NCBI GenBank assembly: GCA_021737785.1
Contig: JAIPDI010000005.1
Coordinates: 90,654 to 154,653, forward strand
Direction: 5' to 3'
DNA length: 64,000 nt
DNA from: Deltaproteobacteria bacterium
GTDB taxonomy: Bacteria; Desulfobacterota; DSM-4660; Desulfatiglandales; Desulfatiglandaceae
Shown: one piece after another, positions 51,379 through 60,213 of the stretch
How the letters are laid out: each line of letters begins with the position of its first letter
Numbering within the stretch: position 1 is the stretch's first letter
Notes under the pieces: generated by a model
Seen by the model: the letters and a program-made list of their open reading frames with translations, nothing else
What the model was told of the DNA's origin: nothing
Databases searched by the model: none
Translations under genes and position numbers: made by a program

Positions 51379-53478
51379 ATGGAGGATCCACTCGCAATCG
51401 TCATTCAGCGTCTCGTGGATGAGACCGGCGGAAACAGCCCCCTTTCAGGGACCCTCGTGTCCGGCCAGTTTCGACCTGAAGAGAAAAATGCCCACGATAT
51501 TGCGCGGAATCTCAATGCCGCTTTTCTGATCGTCCTTTCAGGGCCAAAACATCCTCTGTACAGCCGGGCATCCGGTTATCTGAATGTGCTTGGTGAAGAC
51601 AGGGGCTGGACGAATACGGTATCCTTTTTCAGGGAAGGGCTCAGGCGGATTGGGGAAGAGGTGACATCCGCCTGCCGGTCAGACAGGGATTTTGCGGGGG
51701 TGCTTGAAGCGGCGCGGGCATGGTGCCTGGCCCCTGCAACAGATTGGGACGACGAGGCCCGGCAGAAGATCTGGGCTCTCTTTTTCCCCGAAGGGGCGGG
51801 TTGTCTCGGAGATCCTCAAGGGCCCATCGCCCGGATCCGCGAGAAAAGGCGTGTCCAGGTTACCGGACTGAATCCCGATCCGATTACGGATCCGGCCCGC
51901 CAGATCCTGTTCATGTCCAACCTCCTGATCACCCTCCCCCCTGATGGGGAGGATCTCGATGGCCTCCCCTACGGCCCCCGGTTGATCCGGGAGTTGAAGA
52001 AGATTGTCCAGGAAAAGCAGATATACTGGTATGATCACCCGATCCAGATCGGGGTCGAAGACCCAAACAATGAGGCCATATACGGGTTGCGGGGCCTGGA
52101 CCGGGCCATCGCCTTTGAAAAACAGCGGGGCACTCTCGGGCCTGATGAGCGGGTGACCTGTCTCTTATCCGTCTCGGTGACTCACAACGGTCTTCACAGA
52201 ATCGTCAGGGACTATCTGAAAGCGGTCTATGCGGCAACCGACCCCTTTCCCCACCTGAAGATATATCTCTTTTCCGAGGTCGATGCGGAGCGCATTCTGG
52301 AACAGGTCCTTCTGCCGGGGGCAGCGCAATATCCGGGAGGCGATCACAGGGACCTGCTTGGAAAGGTATTCGGGGTCGACGGCGAATACGGCCGTCACTA
52401 CAGTTTCCTGAAGGCCCTGTCCGCCTACTGGCAGGTGATGATTGATCCGGGGACAAAGGGATCCTTCAAGCTGGACATGGACCAGGTATTTGATCAGGAG
52501 GCCCTGGTGGCGGAGACCGGGGAGTCCGCCCTGGAGCATTTTCTCACCCCGCTCTGGGGCGCGGAGGGTGTGGATGCGGACGGCCGGGCCATCGAACTGG
52601 GCATGATGGCCGGGGCCCTGGTCAATGAGAAGGATATCGGTCACGGCCTGTTTACGCCGGATGTGCCGATGCCCGATCCCATTCCGCGAGGAGAGGCGGT
52701 TGTGTTCTTCAGCCCCCTCCCGCAGGCCGTTTCGACCCGGGCCGAGATGATGGCCCGGTACGGCAGGGGGATTCCGGATGGCCGTGAAACCTGCCTTCAG
52801 CGGATCCACGTGACCGGGGGCACGTGCGCCGCGCTTGTTCAAAGCATCCGCAGGCATCGTCCTTTTACCCCCACGCGGATCGGCCGGGCAGAGGACCAGG
52901 CCTATCTCCTCTCCTCCCTGTTCAGGGACCCTGATAGAGGCCTTCGCTATCTCCACAAACCCGGACTCATCATGCGGCATGACAAGGAGACCTTTGCAGG
53001 ACAGGCCATTGCCGGGGCCAAGGCGGGAAAATACGTGGGGGACCTGGTGCGGACCCTCCTTTTCTCCTATTATGCCCGGGCACTCCCCTGGCCGTTAACA
53101 GAAACAAAGGGCGTGGTCGATCCATTTACCGGATGCTTTATCAGCAGGATTCCCTTCACCGTGGTCTATCTGCGTTTGGGACTCAAGGTATTGGAGACGA
53201 TGGCCCGGGACGTGTCGTCCGGGAACGCGGAGGGAATGAAACTCCTGACCCTGGCCGTCGATCGTCTCGAGGGTCTCCTGAGAGAACTGGAGGCCCCCCC
53301 CAATCCGTTGATTGAGGCCTGCCTTGAAGAAAAGCGCGGGTGGGACCTGTTCTATGATGTGCTGGACGGCATCGAGGCGGGACTGGCCAAAGGGGATAAG
53401 CGCGCCGTCCTGTTGCGCCAAAAGGCCCGGGGCCTTGTCCATGACTGCCTTATGGAAACAGACCGGCAGAGGCCCTGA
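51379..53478 (+). CDS. Large unassigned protein with GT-A glycosyltransferase-like motifs
   Basis: The 699-residue soluble protein is not one I recognise. Residues about 170-500 look like a nucleotide-sugar-binding fold: VTCLLSVSVTHNGLHRIVRDY, then PHLKIYLFSEVDAERIL, FKLDMDQVFDQEAL (a DxD-like motif) and TPTRIGRAEDQAYLL (an ED motif such as retaining GT-A enzymes use). The C-terminal third is helical. The ATG at 51379 has AAAAGGG upstream and is preferred over the TTG at 51376. It follows the small lipoprotein and ends 29 bp inside the convergent EngB gene. A transferase role is a hypothesis. Confidence 0.6.
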   Translation: MEDPLAIVIQRLVDETGGNSPLSGTLVSGQFRPEEKNAHDIARNLNAAFLIVLSGPKHPLYSRASGYLNVLGEDRGWTNTVSFFREGLRRIGEEVTSACRSDRDFAGVLEAARAWCLAPATDWDDEARQKIWALFFPEGAGCLGDPQGPIARIREKRRVQVTGLNPDPITDPARQILFMSNLLITLPPDGEDLDGLPYGPRLIRELKKIVQEKQIYWYDHPIQIGVEDPNNEAIYGLRGLDRAIAFEKQRGTLGPDERVTCLLSVSVTHNGLHRIVRDYLKAVYAATDPFPHLKIYLFSEVDAERILEQVLLPGAAQYPGGDHRDLLGKVFGVDGEYGRHYSFLKALSAYWQVMIDPGTKGSFKLDMDQVFDQEALVAETGESALEHFLTPLWGAEGVDADGRAIELGMMAGALVNEKDIGHGLFTPDVPMPDPIPRGEAVVFFSPLPQAVSTRAEMMARYGRGIPDGRETCLQRIHVTGGTCAALVQSIRRHRPFTPTRIGRAEDQAYLLSSLFRDPDRGLRYLHKPGLIMRHDKETFAGQAIAGAKAGKYVGDLVRTLLFSYYARALPWPLTETKGVVDPFTGCFISRIPFTVVYLRLGLKVLETMARDVSSGNAEGMKLLTLAVDRLEGLLRELEAPPNPLIEACLEEKRGWDLFYDVLDGIEAGLAKGDKRAVLLRQKARGLVHDCLMETDRQRP

Positions 53479-54034
53479 CCTGTTTCCAGATCTCCTCCCT
53501 CCCCTGTCGGGTCTTTGCCGAAAAGAGGATCGGTTCGTCAGGAGACATCCCGGCAAGCGCTCCCGCAATAAGCGCGGCGCGTTGCCTCGCCTGCTGCCGG
53601 GAGAGCTTGTCTGCCTTGGTGAGCACGATAATAGGGGCAATCTGATAGTGATTCAACCAGTGAAGAAGATCTATGTCCCCGGCCGCGGGGTCCCTTCGGA
53701 TATCCAGGATCACGATCACCGCCTTCAGGGTTTCCCTGCTTTTCAGATAGCTTTCCACCATCTGCTGCCACGACTGCTTGACCTTGACCGGAACACGGGC
53801 AAATCCATAGCCGGGCAGGTCCACTAAATAGAGGGATTCGCCGAAACGGAAAAAATTGATGGACTGGGTCCTCCCCGGGGTGGCGCTGGTCCTGGCCAGC
53901 TTCTTCCGATTGACCAGGGTATTGATAAGGGAAGACTTGCCCACATTGGACCGGCCCGCAAAGGCGATCTCCGGCCTATCCGCCGGCGGGTACTGCCCCT
54001 CTTTGAAGGCGCTTGTGAGAAATTCGACATTCAT
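53450..54034 (-). CDS. engB: Ribosome biogenesis GTPase EngB/YsxC
   Basis: The 194-residue TRAFAC GTPase has the P-loop GRSNVGKSSLIN (G1), TPGRTQSINFF (G2 region), DLPGYGFARV (G3) and LTKADKLS (G4), all with the spacing of EngB/YihA. It acts in 50S ribosomal subunit assembly. The first residues (MNVEFLTSAFKEGQYP) fit the family N-terminus. It converges with the large unassigned gene and overlaps it by 29 bp. Confidence 0.95.
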   Translation of the reverse strand: MNVEFLTSAFKEGQYPPADRPEIAFAGRSNVGKSSLINTLVNRKKLARTSATPGRTQSINFFRFGESLYLVDLPGYGFARVPVKVKQSWQQMVESYLKSRETLKAVIVILDIRRDPAAGDIDLLHWLNHYQIAPIIVLTKADKLSRQQARQRAALIAGALAGMSPDEPILFSAKTRQGREEIWKQVRASAGLFP

Positions 54035-54655
54035 GATAATGTTTATCCAAGAAAGAAAACCGTCTCCAGGGGTCTAACCGCCGATCTTCTCCAGTCCTCA
54101 TTTTTTTCCCATTCGAGCGTTCGACCAAAGCGACTCCCCAGCTGGTGCAGGGCCCCTGCAATCGCTTTAAAAAGGCGATTTTCAAATACGTCTTTGAAAT
54201 ATCCTTGGTTTGCACAAAACGATTCCAATGGACATGGCCACAGATTCAAAGATGCCATTTTTATGCATCCTATATGACGTACCGAAAATATTCAAGGGAT
54301 CAATGTCCCGCGCCCCTCCGCGGGATCACAAGTCGGAACGAACCGGCAGAGACCTCCAATCTCCACAAAAACGAACAAATCGTTGCTCAGGTGTTTTTAA
54401 TCCGGAGGGAAAGGACTTATGCGGGCGGCGGGCGAGAGTAGGGAATATCGCTCCAATTGATGCAAATGAAACCGACCGGCATGTTGGAAAGTCAGTTGAA
54501 GGGTCACAGGAAGGCGTCACTCTGAAACATGGCCAAGACTGCCGATATCGGCTTCAGCGGGTGTTTGAGGCCGGGAAACGCCATGGTCCCGCCGAAGCCT
54601 ATGGTGACGGAGCGGCCAAATGGGTTGGGGATCCTTGGCCGGCTCCGTCATTTTT
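54035..54655. other. 621-bp region without a recognised gene
   Basis: A 167-codon plus-strand ORF (54210-54713) crosses this stretch, but it runs into the binding-protein gene on the other strand and has no recognised motif or ribosome binding site. AATCGC-TTTAAAAA-GGCGATT (54159-54180) could form a short stem. Nothing else stands out. Confidence 0.5.
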
Positions 54656-55882
54656 CTATTTGCCCTTCAGCTGCTTCAATTCGTCATCGGTTCTGCAGAT
54701 CTCTTCTCCCTGAACAGCATAAAAGCTCTTGGGCATGGAGAATCCGTATTCCTCATTGAAGGTGGTCTGCCCCCAGAGGCAGTCCTCGACAACTGAGTGA
54801 TCCTCGGGCCGTATGATCTTCCAGCCTTCGGGCGTTTCAAAGGCAAGCGGCTCTCTGTCTACCGCCTTGATGATGGCCTCGGTATCGGTGGTGCCTGCAC
54901 GTTCGACAGCCGCCTTGATAAAGTAAACGCCGGCATAGGTTTCTCCAGCCATGTAGTCAGGATATTCTTTATAACGGTCCTGATAGGCTTTCACAAAATT
55001 CCGGTTCATGGAGGAATCGGGTGTGGGAAAGAAGTATCGGGACGATACATAAATGCCTTCAGGCATCTCTTTTCCCATAGGGACCAGCACCTCCAATGCG
55101 CCTGCGCAGGGAAATGCGAAGCCCACCTCCTTGAAGAGGCCGGTGGGCAGGGCCTGCCTTATGAAGGTAACGGCGTCTCCACCCCACAACGGAGACCAGA
55201 CCATGTCCGGTTTGGCTTCCTGAATCTGCTTAATGTATGAGGAGTAGTCATCTGCCAGAAACTTGGGAAACAGCTCCCCAACGATTTCCACATCGGGACG
55301 AAGCTCCTTGAGCTTTGTTTTGAACATCTCCCACGAAGAGTGGCCGTAAGAGTAGTCCGGGCCGATGCACATATACCGTTTATAGGATTTGGATGCCAGC
55401 AGATAAGCACCTGAGCGGGAGTGCATCATGGCATTGCTGAGGGTGCTGTATATGTAGGGATGCAGCTTAGCCCCGGTCAGGGCGTCGTCCGCCGCCTGAG
55501 TGGCGATCAGGATCTTTTTGTTTTCCTTGGCAAATTCGGTAAGGGCGATGGCCAGGCCGCTGGAGGTGGGCCCCATGAGAAAGTCCACCTTGTCTTCGTT
55601 CACGAATTTTTTGGCGATTTCCAGCATCACATCTTTTTTGAGTTTGGTATCTTCAACCTTGGCTTCCAGTTTCCTGCCCAGAATACCGCCGGTTGCGTTG
55701 ATCTCGTCAACCGCCAGTTGAATGGCCTGCTTAGCGTGCTGGCCGTAGCCTCCTACCTTGCCCGTACAGATAAACATGGCGCCTATCTTGATGGGCGGGC
55801 CCTCGGCCAGGGCAGTGCCGAAGGCAACCGGCAGGGCCAGGGAAATGATGCAAATCGCGATGATCCAACTCCTTTTTTTCAT
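54656..55882 (-). CDS. Branched-chain amino-acid-type ABC substrate-binding protein (Peripla_BP_6)
   Basis: The 408-residue exported protein has a signal peptide ending AFGTALA-EG and the type I binding-protein fold: IKIGAMFICTGKVGGYGQHAKQ, LAVDEINATGGILGRKLE, DFLMGPTSSGLAIAL and GPDYSYGHSSWEMF. It is of the LivJ/LivK or amide-binding class. AAGGAG precedes the ATG. No permease or ATPase genes are adjacent, so it is an orphan that must work with a distant transporter or a sensor. Confidence 0.9.
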   Translation of the reverse strand: MKKRSWIIAICIISLALPVAFGTALAEGPPIKIGAMFICTGKVGGYGQHAKQAIQLAVDEINATGGILGRKLEAKVEDTKLKKDVMLEIAKKFVNEDKVDFLMGPTSSGLAIALTEFAKENKKILIATQAADDALTGAKLHPYIYSTLSNAMMHSRSGAYLLASKSYKRYMCIGPDYSYGHSSWEMFKTKLKELRPDVEIVGELFPKFLADDYSSYIKQIQEAKPDMVWSPLWGGDAVTFIRQALPTGLFKEVGFAFPCAGALEVLVPMGKEMPEGIYVSSRYFFPTPDSSMNRNFVKAYQDRYKEYPDYMAGETYAGVYFIKAAVERAGTTDTEAIIKAVDREPLAFETPEGWKIIRPEDHSVVEDCLWGQTTFNEEYGFSMPKSFYAVQGEEICRTDDELKQLKGK

Positions 55883-56828
55883 GATGATCTCCTTTTCCAG
55901 TATTTTATCATTGAATGTGTGGGGCAGCCGGCCAATCCCCCACGCCTGAGTGCAGCCTTTGACGCGAACAGCAGGAGCTGTTCACCCGAACCCGGTCGAA
56001 GGCCCTGCTTCTGATTTCACCTCCTTTTCTGATGTGCCGTCAATGGATGGATATCCTGCTATCCTCCAGGTTGTGCCGACGCAGTCTTTTGAACCGGCGG
56101 TGAGTCATCAACACATCCCAAGGAGAGAACGTCGCCATCCTTGTTCGCTTTCCCGGTCCAGACCGGTGGAGATATGCCGCTATCGAAGGGCATTTGCAGC
56201 ATTATTGAATTGCTGACCGGAGCTTACCTCTGGATCTTGAAAAGAGATATGGCCTTATGGGAGAGCCGGCACCAGATGCCTTTTTTTTGGAGCAGCCTTT
56301 AGAGACAATGGCAAAATACATGCCAGGGAGGGAAATGTATTTTCGGGAAATGAAAGGGATTCCTAACAGCTTAGATTTTCAAGAAAAGATATAGGAAACG
56401 GCGGACATGCGCTGAGGAAGCGGGCATCCAAACGCCGAAAAGAACTTTCAATCCCGGAAAGATTCTTTCATCCGGCAGGTGCAAAGCCTTTGCCTGGCGA
56501 TAAGTGTTCGAGTCCATGGCTTCCGTATGAGTCCGCAGGTCACCGGGAGCTGGAGCGAATCGGCAAAAGAAGCCGCTGAGACTTTAAACACAATTGAAAT
56601 TGATGTATGATATAATTTGAGGCTGTAAGGTCGGGGGTCGCCATGCCCTAATCCTATTGCATAAAGTTGAAAAGATAAATGCTGGCCGTCCCTGCTTTGC
56701 CAGCATTTTCGACCGGCAGATAGATGCCGAAAATGACGCTGGATTCCGGAAATTATGGAAGGCACGAAATGGTAATCGCATATTATCTTTAAAGAATCAC
56801 CAGAGCTGAATATTGAAAGGAGGTCTCA
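55883..56828. other. 946-bp divergent gene-free region
   Basis: No ORF here has a ribosome binding site or a recognisable motif. A TATAAT hexamer (56611-56616) lies about 210 bp before the next gene, but no good -35 is found at the right distance. The length would allow an unannotated RNA, but no structure was identified. Confidence 0.45.
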
Positions 56829-57206
56829 ATGAAAACCCGAAAATGCGTGATAGGTCTCATCGGTGTTGTTTTTCTCCTGCTCAACGCGCCTATGATCCGG
56901 GCCAATGAATCCTCGGTCGAGATACAGGCGCCCAATCAGGCGGTTCAGGGATCCGAGGTGGTGATCACACTGCGGGTAAGTCACAGCGCAAATAATTTTC
57001 TCCATTATACCGACTGGGTAAGCGTAAAGGTCAATGGAGAGGAAATCGCCCGCTGGGAGTATTCCCCCATGAACCGTCCCGAGGATGAGGCCTTTACCAG
57101 GGAGGTAAAGGTCACTGTGGATAAGGACCTGGAGGTTGAAGCCCAGGCAAGCTGCAATATCCACGGGAGTGCAGGCATCAGCAAGAGGATCATTTTCGTT
57201 AAATGA
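56829..57206 (+). CDS. Secreted desulfoferrodoxin/superoxide-reductase-fold protein
   Basis: The 125-residue exported protein (signal peptide ending about ANE, residues 25-27) has the core of the superoxide reductase fold: His52 in VSHSANNF and His59 in LHYTDWVSVKVNG, like the HPM and HYIxW elements, and Cys109 with His112 in CNIHGSAG, like CNLHG. The usual fifth ligand, the EKH histidine near the N-terminus, is not visible, and the Dx rubredoxin-like domain is absent. It could be a modified superoxide reductase or a SoxZ-like carrier. GGAGG is seven bases before the ATG. It is a single-gene unit. Confidence 0.75.
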   Translation: MKTRKCVIGLIGVVFLLLNAPMIRANESSVEIQAPNQAVQGSEVVITLRVSHSANNFLHYTDWVSVKVNGEEIARWEYSPMNRPEDEAFTREVKVTVDKDLEVEAQASCNIHGSAGISKRIIFVK

Positions 57207-57386
57207 AAGGAAAGCCTTCCCTTCGGAGGTGACAAAGTAATGAAGGTTGCAGCGATATCTTCTCTTTTGGTATTCCATCCATCAGAGCGATGATACCGAC
57301 CAGATAGTATAGAATGTTGTCCGAGAAGGCAGAGAGGGAGAACTTTCACGGGAGCTAAATGTACTTGGTGTATTGAAGATAACGCA

Positions 57387-58775
57387 TTATCCGGGAAAGA
57401 GAATCACGAATTCGAGGCCCTTTTCCGAGTTCAAGGCGCAAATACGGCCCTGGTTTTGCTCGATAATCTTCTTGGCGATGGCCAGACCCAGGCCAGTTCC
57501 TCTTTCTTGAACGCCCTCCACCCGGTAGAAGGGTTCGAAGAGTCTCTCCAGTTCGCTATCGGAAAGCTTCCGGTAGGTGTTGGTGATACTGAGCCTCCAA
57601 TGATCGGCATCCTCGGCCAAGCAGATGGCCACCTCCCCCCCTTTGGAAGCAAACTTGACGGCGTTATCCAGAAGGTTGGACAAGGCGGAGTAAAGACTCT
57701 CCCTCTCCCCGTAAACCAGTGCGTTTGAGGGGAGTTCCGCCCGCAGCACCACCCTCTTTTCGTTTATGGCCGTTTCAAAACGGTGGAGCAGTTCTCTGAT
57801 CAGCGCCGGCAGATTCAACGACACCCTCTCAAATGACCTTTCGTGAATGTCCAGCTTGGAAAACTCCAGTATCCTGCCGATGAGGCGGTCCAGCTCCTCG
57901 ATGTCCTCAAGGATCGCGTTCAGGTGTCTTTCCACACTTTTTGAATCGCCCTTTTTCAATTTTTCCCCTATGATTTCTTGTGCCACCCGGATCCGGGCCA
58001 GGGGGCTTCGCAATTCGTGGGAGACATTGGCCGTGAGTTCTTTTCCGCCCCGTATCATCCGTTCAAGCCTTTCCGCCATGACATTGAAGGTTCGACCCAG
58101 TTGACCGATCTCGTCTTTGCCGCTGAGGGAAGACCGGTGGGAGAGATCTCCTTCCGAGATCCGTACGGCCGATTGTCTGAGCCGGTTTAAAGGCCTGGTG
58201 ATCTGTCTGGAGACAGGTACCACCAGGAGGGCGATAATCACGCCGATCACGACCAGCCCGAGGGCAAAGCCCCGTTTGTGGGGTCTTGTATCGATGGGTT
58301 GAAAAAGGGCATGGAGGACCCCGGTTTGTCCATCACCCATCCGGATGGGGATGAGGACGTAGAATCCGCCTCCTTTTCTGAAGTCCTTATAGACCTTATA
58401 AGGCCCCATGTTTAATCCCCGCCCCCTGACAAACCGTTCTTCCACATCCTTGGGGATGCCGACGTCAAAGGACCTGGCCAGGGCGCCTCCATCGGGTCCG
58501 GTGAGCCAGAAACGGGCACTATAGATCTCCCCCATTCGCAGGATGAGGTCTTTCAACGCCTGGTTTTGGGAGGGGGACAGGAGAGGTTCCGATCGGATCT
58601 TGTCCTCCACGAACGCTTTCACGAGGGTGGCCTGACTTTGCATCTGCTGCTCAAAATGGTCCCGGAATTGCTTTCCGGCAAAATGGACAAACAGGACAAA
58701 GATGAGTGCCTCGGTGATGACCAGGATGCCCAGGAAAGAGAGGAATATTTTCGTATAAAGCCTGCTGATCTTCAT
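57387..58775 (-). CDS. Membrane sensor histidine kinase (CpxA-like)
   Basis: The 462-residue kinase has TM1 (about 9-30), a periplasmic sensor of about 135 residues, TM2 (about 170-188), HAMP (SRQITRPLNRLRQSAVRIS) and a DHp domain with His253 in NVSHELRSPLARIR. The ATPase domain carries LSNLLDNAVKFA, an F-box-like LFEPFYRVEG and ERGTGLGLAIAKKI. The layout and the divergent Spy/CpxP-like gene match CpxA. The ATG at 58775 overlaps the response-regulator stop (ATGA), so the longer start at 58808 is rejected. It probably senses envelope stress. Confidence 0.9.
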   Translation of the reverse strand: MKISRLYTKIFLSFLGILVITEALIFVLFVHFAGKQFRDHFEQQMQSQATLVKAFVEDKIRSEPLLSPSQNQALKDLILRMGEIYSARFWLTGPDGGALARSFDVGIPKDVEERFVRGRGLNMGPYKVYKDFRKGGGFYVLIPIRMGDGQTGVLHALFQPIDTRPHKRGFALGLVVIGVIIALLVVPVSRQITRPLNRLRQSAVRISEGDLSHRSSLSGKDEIGQLGRTFNVMAERLERMIRGGKELTANVSHELRSPLARIRVAQEIIGEKLKKGDSKSVERHLNAILEDIEELDRLIGRILEFSKLDIHERSFERVSLNLPALIRELLHRFETAINEKRVVLRAELPSNALVYGERESLYSALSNLLDNAVKFASKGGEVAICLAEDADHWRLSITNTYRKLSDSELERLFEPFYRVEGVQERGTGLGLAIAKKIIEQNQGRICALNSEKGLEFVILFPG

Positions 58776-59476
58776 GATGCATCCACAAACATGTACCCGG
58801 TCCCCCACACCGTCTTGATCCGCTCCGGGGACCGGGGATCACGCTCCACCTTTGCACGCAGTTTGCTGATGTGGACATCGATGCTTCGGTCGAAGGCCAT
58901 AAAATCGCGACCCCTGGCCATATTCATCAATTCGTCGCGGCTCAGTACCCTGTTGGGGTGTTCCATCAGTACCCTGAGGAGTTCATATTCGGTTGATGAC
59001 AATGCCGTTTCGTCTCCTTCCACCACGATCATGCGCCTTGCCTTGTCCAGGACAAGGCCTCCGGACCGGAGGATAAGATCTTCGCCCCTCTCTGTTTCTC
59101 TTGCCCCCGGCGCGGCCGACCGCCGAAGCACGGCCCGCATCCGGGCCAGCAGTTCACGGGGGTTGAACGGTTTGGGCAGGTAGTCGTCGGCCCCTACTTC
59201 CAGTCCCACGATACGATCCGCGTCTTCTCCCCTGGCCGTGAGCATGATCACCGGGACAGTGAAGGCCGTGCGAATCTCTCGAAGGACCTCCAAGCCATCC
59301 TTCCCGGGCATCATGATGTCCAGTATGATGATGTCCGGGTTCACTGTCTTGATGGTTCCCAGTATCCCGGTGCCGTCAGGGAGCGTCGAGACCTGAAACC
59401 CGTATCCTGTGAGATATTCGGTCAAAAGGTCTCTAAGCTTTTTGTCATCATCTACGATCAAAATCGTTTTGTCCAT
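58772..59476 (-). CDS. OmpR-family response regulator (CpxR-like)
   Basis: The 234-residue regulator has a receiver (ILIVDDDKKLRDLLTEYL; Asp53 in IILDIMMPGKDG; Lys in YLPKPFNPRELLARMRAV) and a winged-helix DNA-binding domain (LSSTEYELLRVLMEHPNRVLSRDELM, RSIDVHISKLRAK, IKTVWGTGYMF). Its start faces the Spy/CpxP-like gene across a 139-bp region that carries repeated GTAAA-type boxes. It therefore probably activates that gene and its own operon. Confidence 0.93.
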   Translation of the reverse strand: MDKTILIVDDDKKLRDLLTEYLTGYGFQVSTLPDGTGILGTIKTVNPDIIILDIMMPGKDGLEVLREIRTAFTVPVIMLTARGEDADRIVGLEVGADDYLPKPFNPRELLARMRAVLRRSAAPGARETERGEDLILRSGGLVLDKARRMIVVEGDETALSSTEYELLRVLMEHPNRVLSRDELMNMARGRDFMAFDRSIDVHISKLRAKVERDPRSPERIKTVWGTGYMFVDAS

Positions 59477-59491
59477 ATAACTCCTTGCTAA

Positions 59492-59526
59492 TTTTCACTT
59501 TTTTACACTTCTTAACATTTTTTTAC
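59492..59526. promoter_or_regulatory. Array of CpxR-like boxes between the two-component pair and the Spy/CpxP-like gene
   Basis: On the plus strand TTTTC (59492), TTTAC (59502), TTAAC (59512) and TTTAC (59522) recur every 10 bp. On the minus strand this reads GTAAA-N5-GTTAA-N5-GTAAA-N5-GAAAA. The E. coli CpxR site is GTAAA-N5-GTAAA. A further TTTAC lies at 59544. The 10-bp period places all boxes on one face of the helix. Confidence 0.65.
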
Positions 59527-59615
59527 ATTCCCCACAAACATTCTTTACGTCCCGGGTCTATTCTCATGACAAAAGGGCGCTCGAAACACAAACACTAAAC
59601 AAAGGAGGAGTCATT

Positions 59616-60110
59616 ATGGTGAAGAGAAGAACCGTGGCGGTGGGGTTGGCGTTGCTGGGAATTATGGTGATTGCCGGGGCCGGGGTTGCCGGGTGCCACA
59701 GGCCCCCGGGATATTGCGGCGGAGGTTTTCATGGAAAGGAATTTCCCAAGGATGTTCTCGAAAGGATGGACTCGGAGATAGAAACGCTTGAACTGACAGG
59801 GGTCCAACAGGAGGCATACGGGGAGATCCGGGAAAGGGTGGAAAGCGAATTAATGGAGATGGGACAGGGAAGAAAGGCCTTTTTTCAGGAGGTCAAAACG
59901 GAGATGGACAAGGACGCGCCCGATTTGGGTGTGGTGGCCGATCTTTTAAAATCCCACGGCAGGCAGTTTCCGGATCGAATGGCCTTTTTCGTGGACCAGT
60001 TTATGAATTTCTACCAGGTTCTTGATATGGAACAGAAGGAGAAGGTTGTCGCCCACTTGAAGGGCAAATTCAAGAAATTCGAGGCATTCAGGGCGCTTGT
60101 CGCCGAGTAA
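59616..60110 (+). CDS. Spy/CpxP-like periplasmic protein
   Basis: The 164-residue protein has an N-terminal signal with a lipobox-like VAGC, with Cys27. An all-helical mature part follows with LELTGVQQEAYGEIRERVESEL, related to the LTxxQ motif of Spy/CpxP chaperones and stress regulators, and a helix-rich end (FVDQFMNFYQVLDMEQKEKVV). CpxP inhibits CpxA, and its gene lies divergent from cpxRA in E. coli, as here. An AAAGGAGG ribosome binding site is present. It is followed by the Tat flavodoxin gene. Confidence 0.85.
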   Translation: MVKRRTVAVGLALLGIMVIAGAGVAGCHRPPGYCGGGFHGKEFPKDVLERMDSEIETLELTGVQQEAYGEIRERVESELMEMGQGRKAFFQEVKTEMDKDAPDLGVVADLLKSHGRQFPDRMAFFVDQFMNFYQVLDMEQKEKVVAHLKGKFKKFEAFRALVAE

Positions 60111-60213
60111 GGGGATTCAGGGTCCCCTGAGCCGCAGCAACGGCTCAGGGAAACCTCCATTGATGCATTCATGCCCGACAAACAACCCGGCGATGCGTCA
60201 GAAAGGAGAAGAG

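Noticed and set aside
54210..54713. 167-codon plus-strand ORF considered as a gene or intron remnant
   Set aside because: It runs into the binding-protein gene on the other strand, with no ribosome binding site, no family motif and no intron features.
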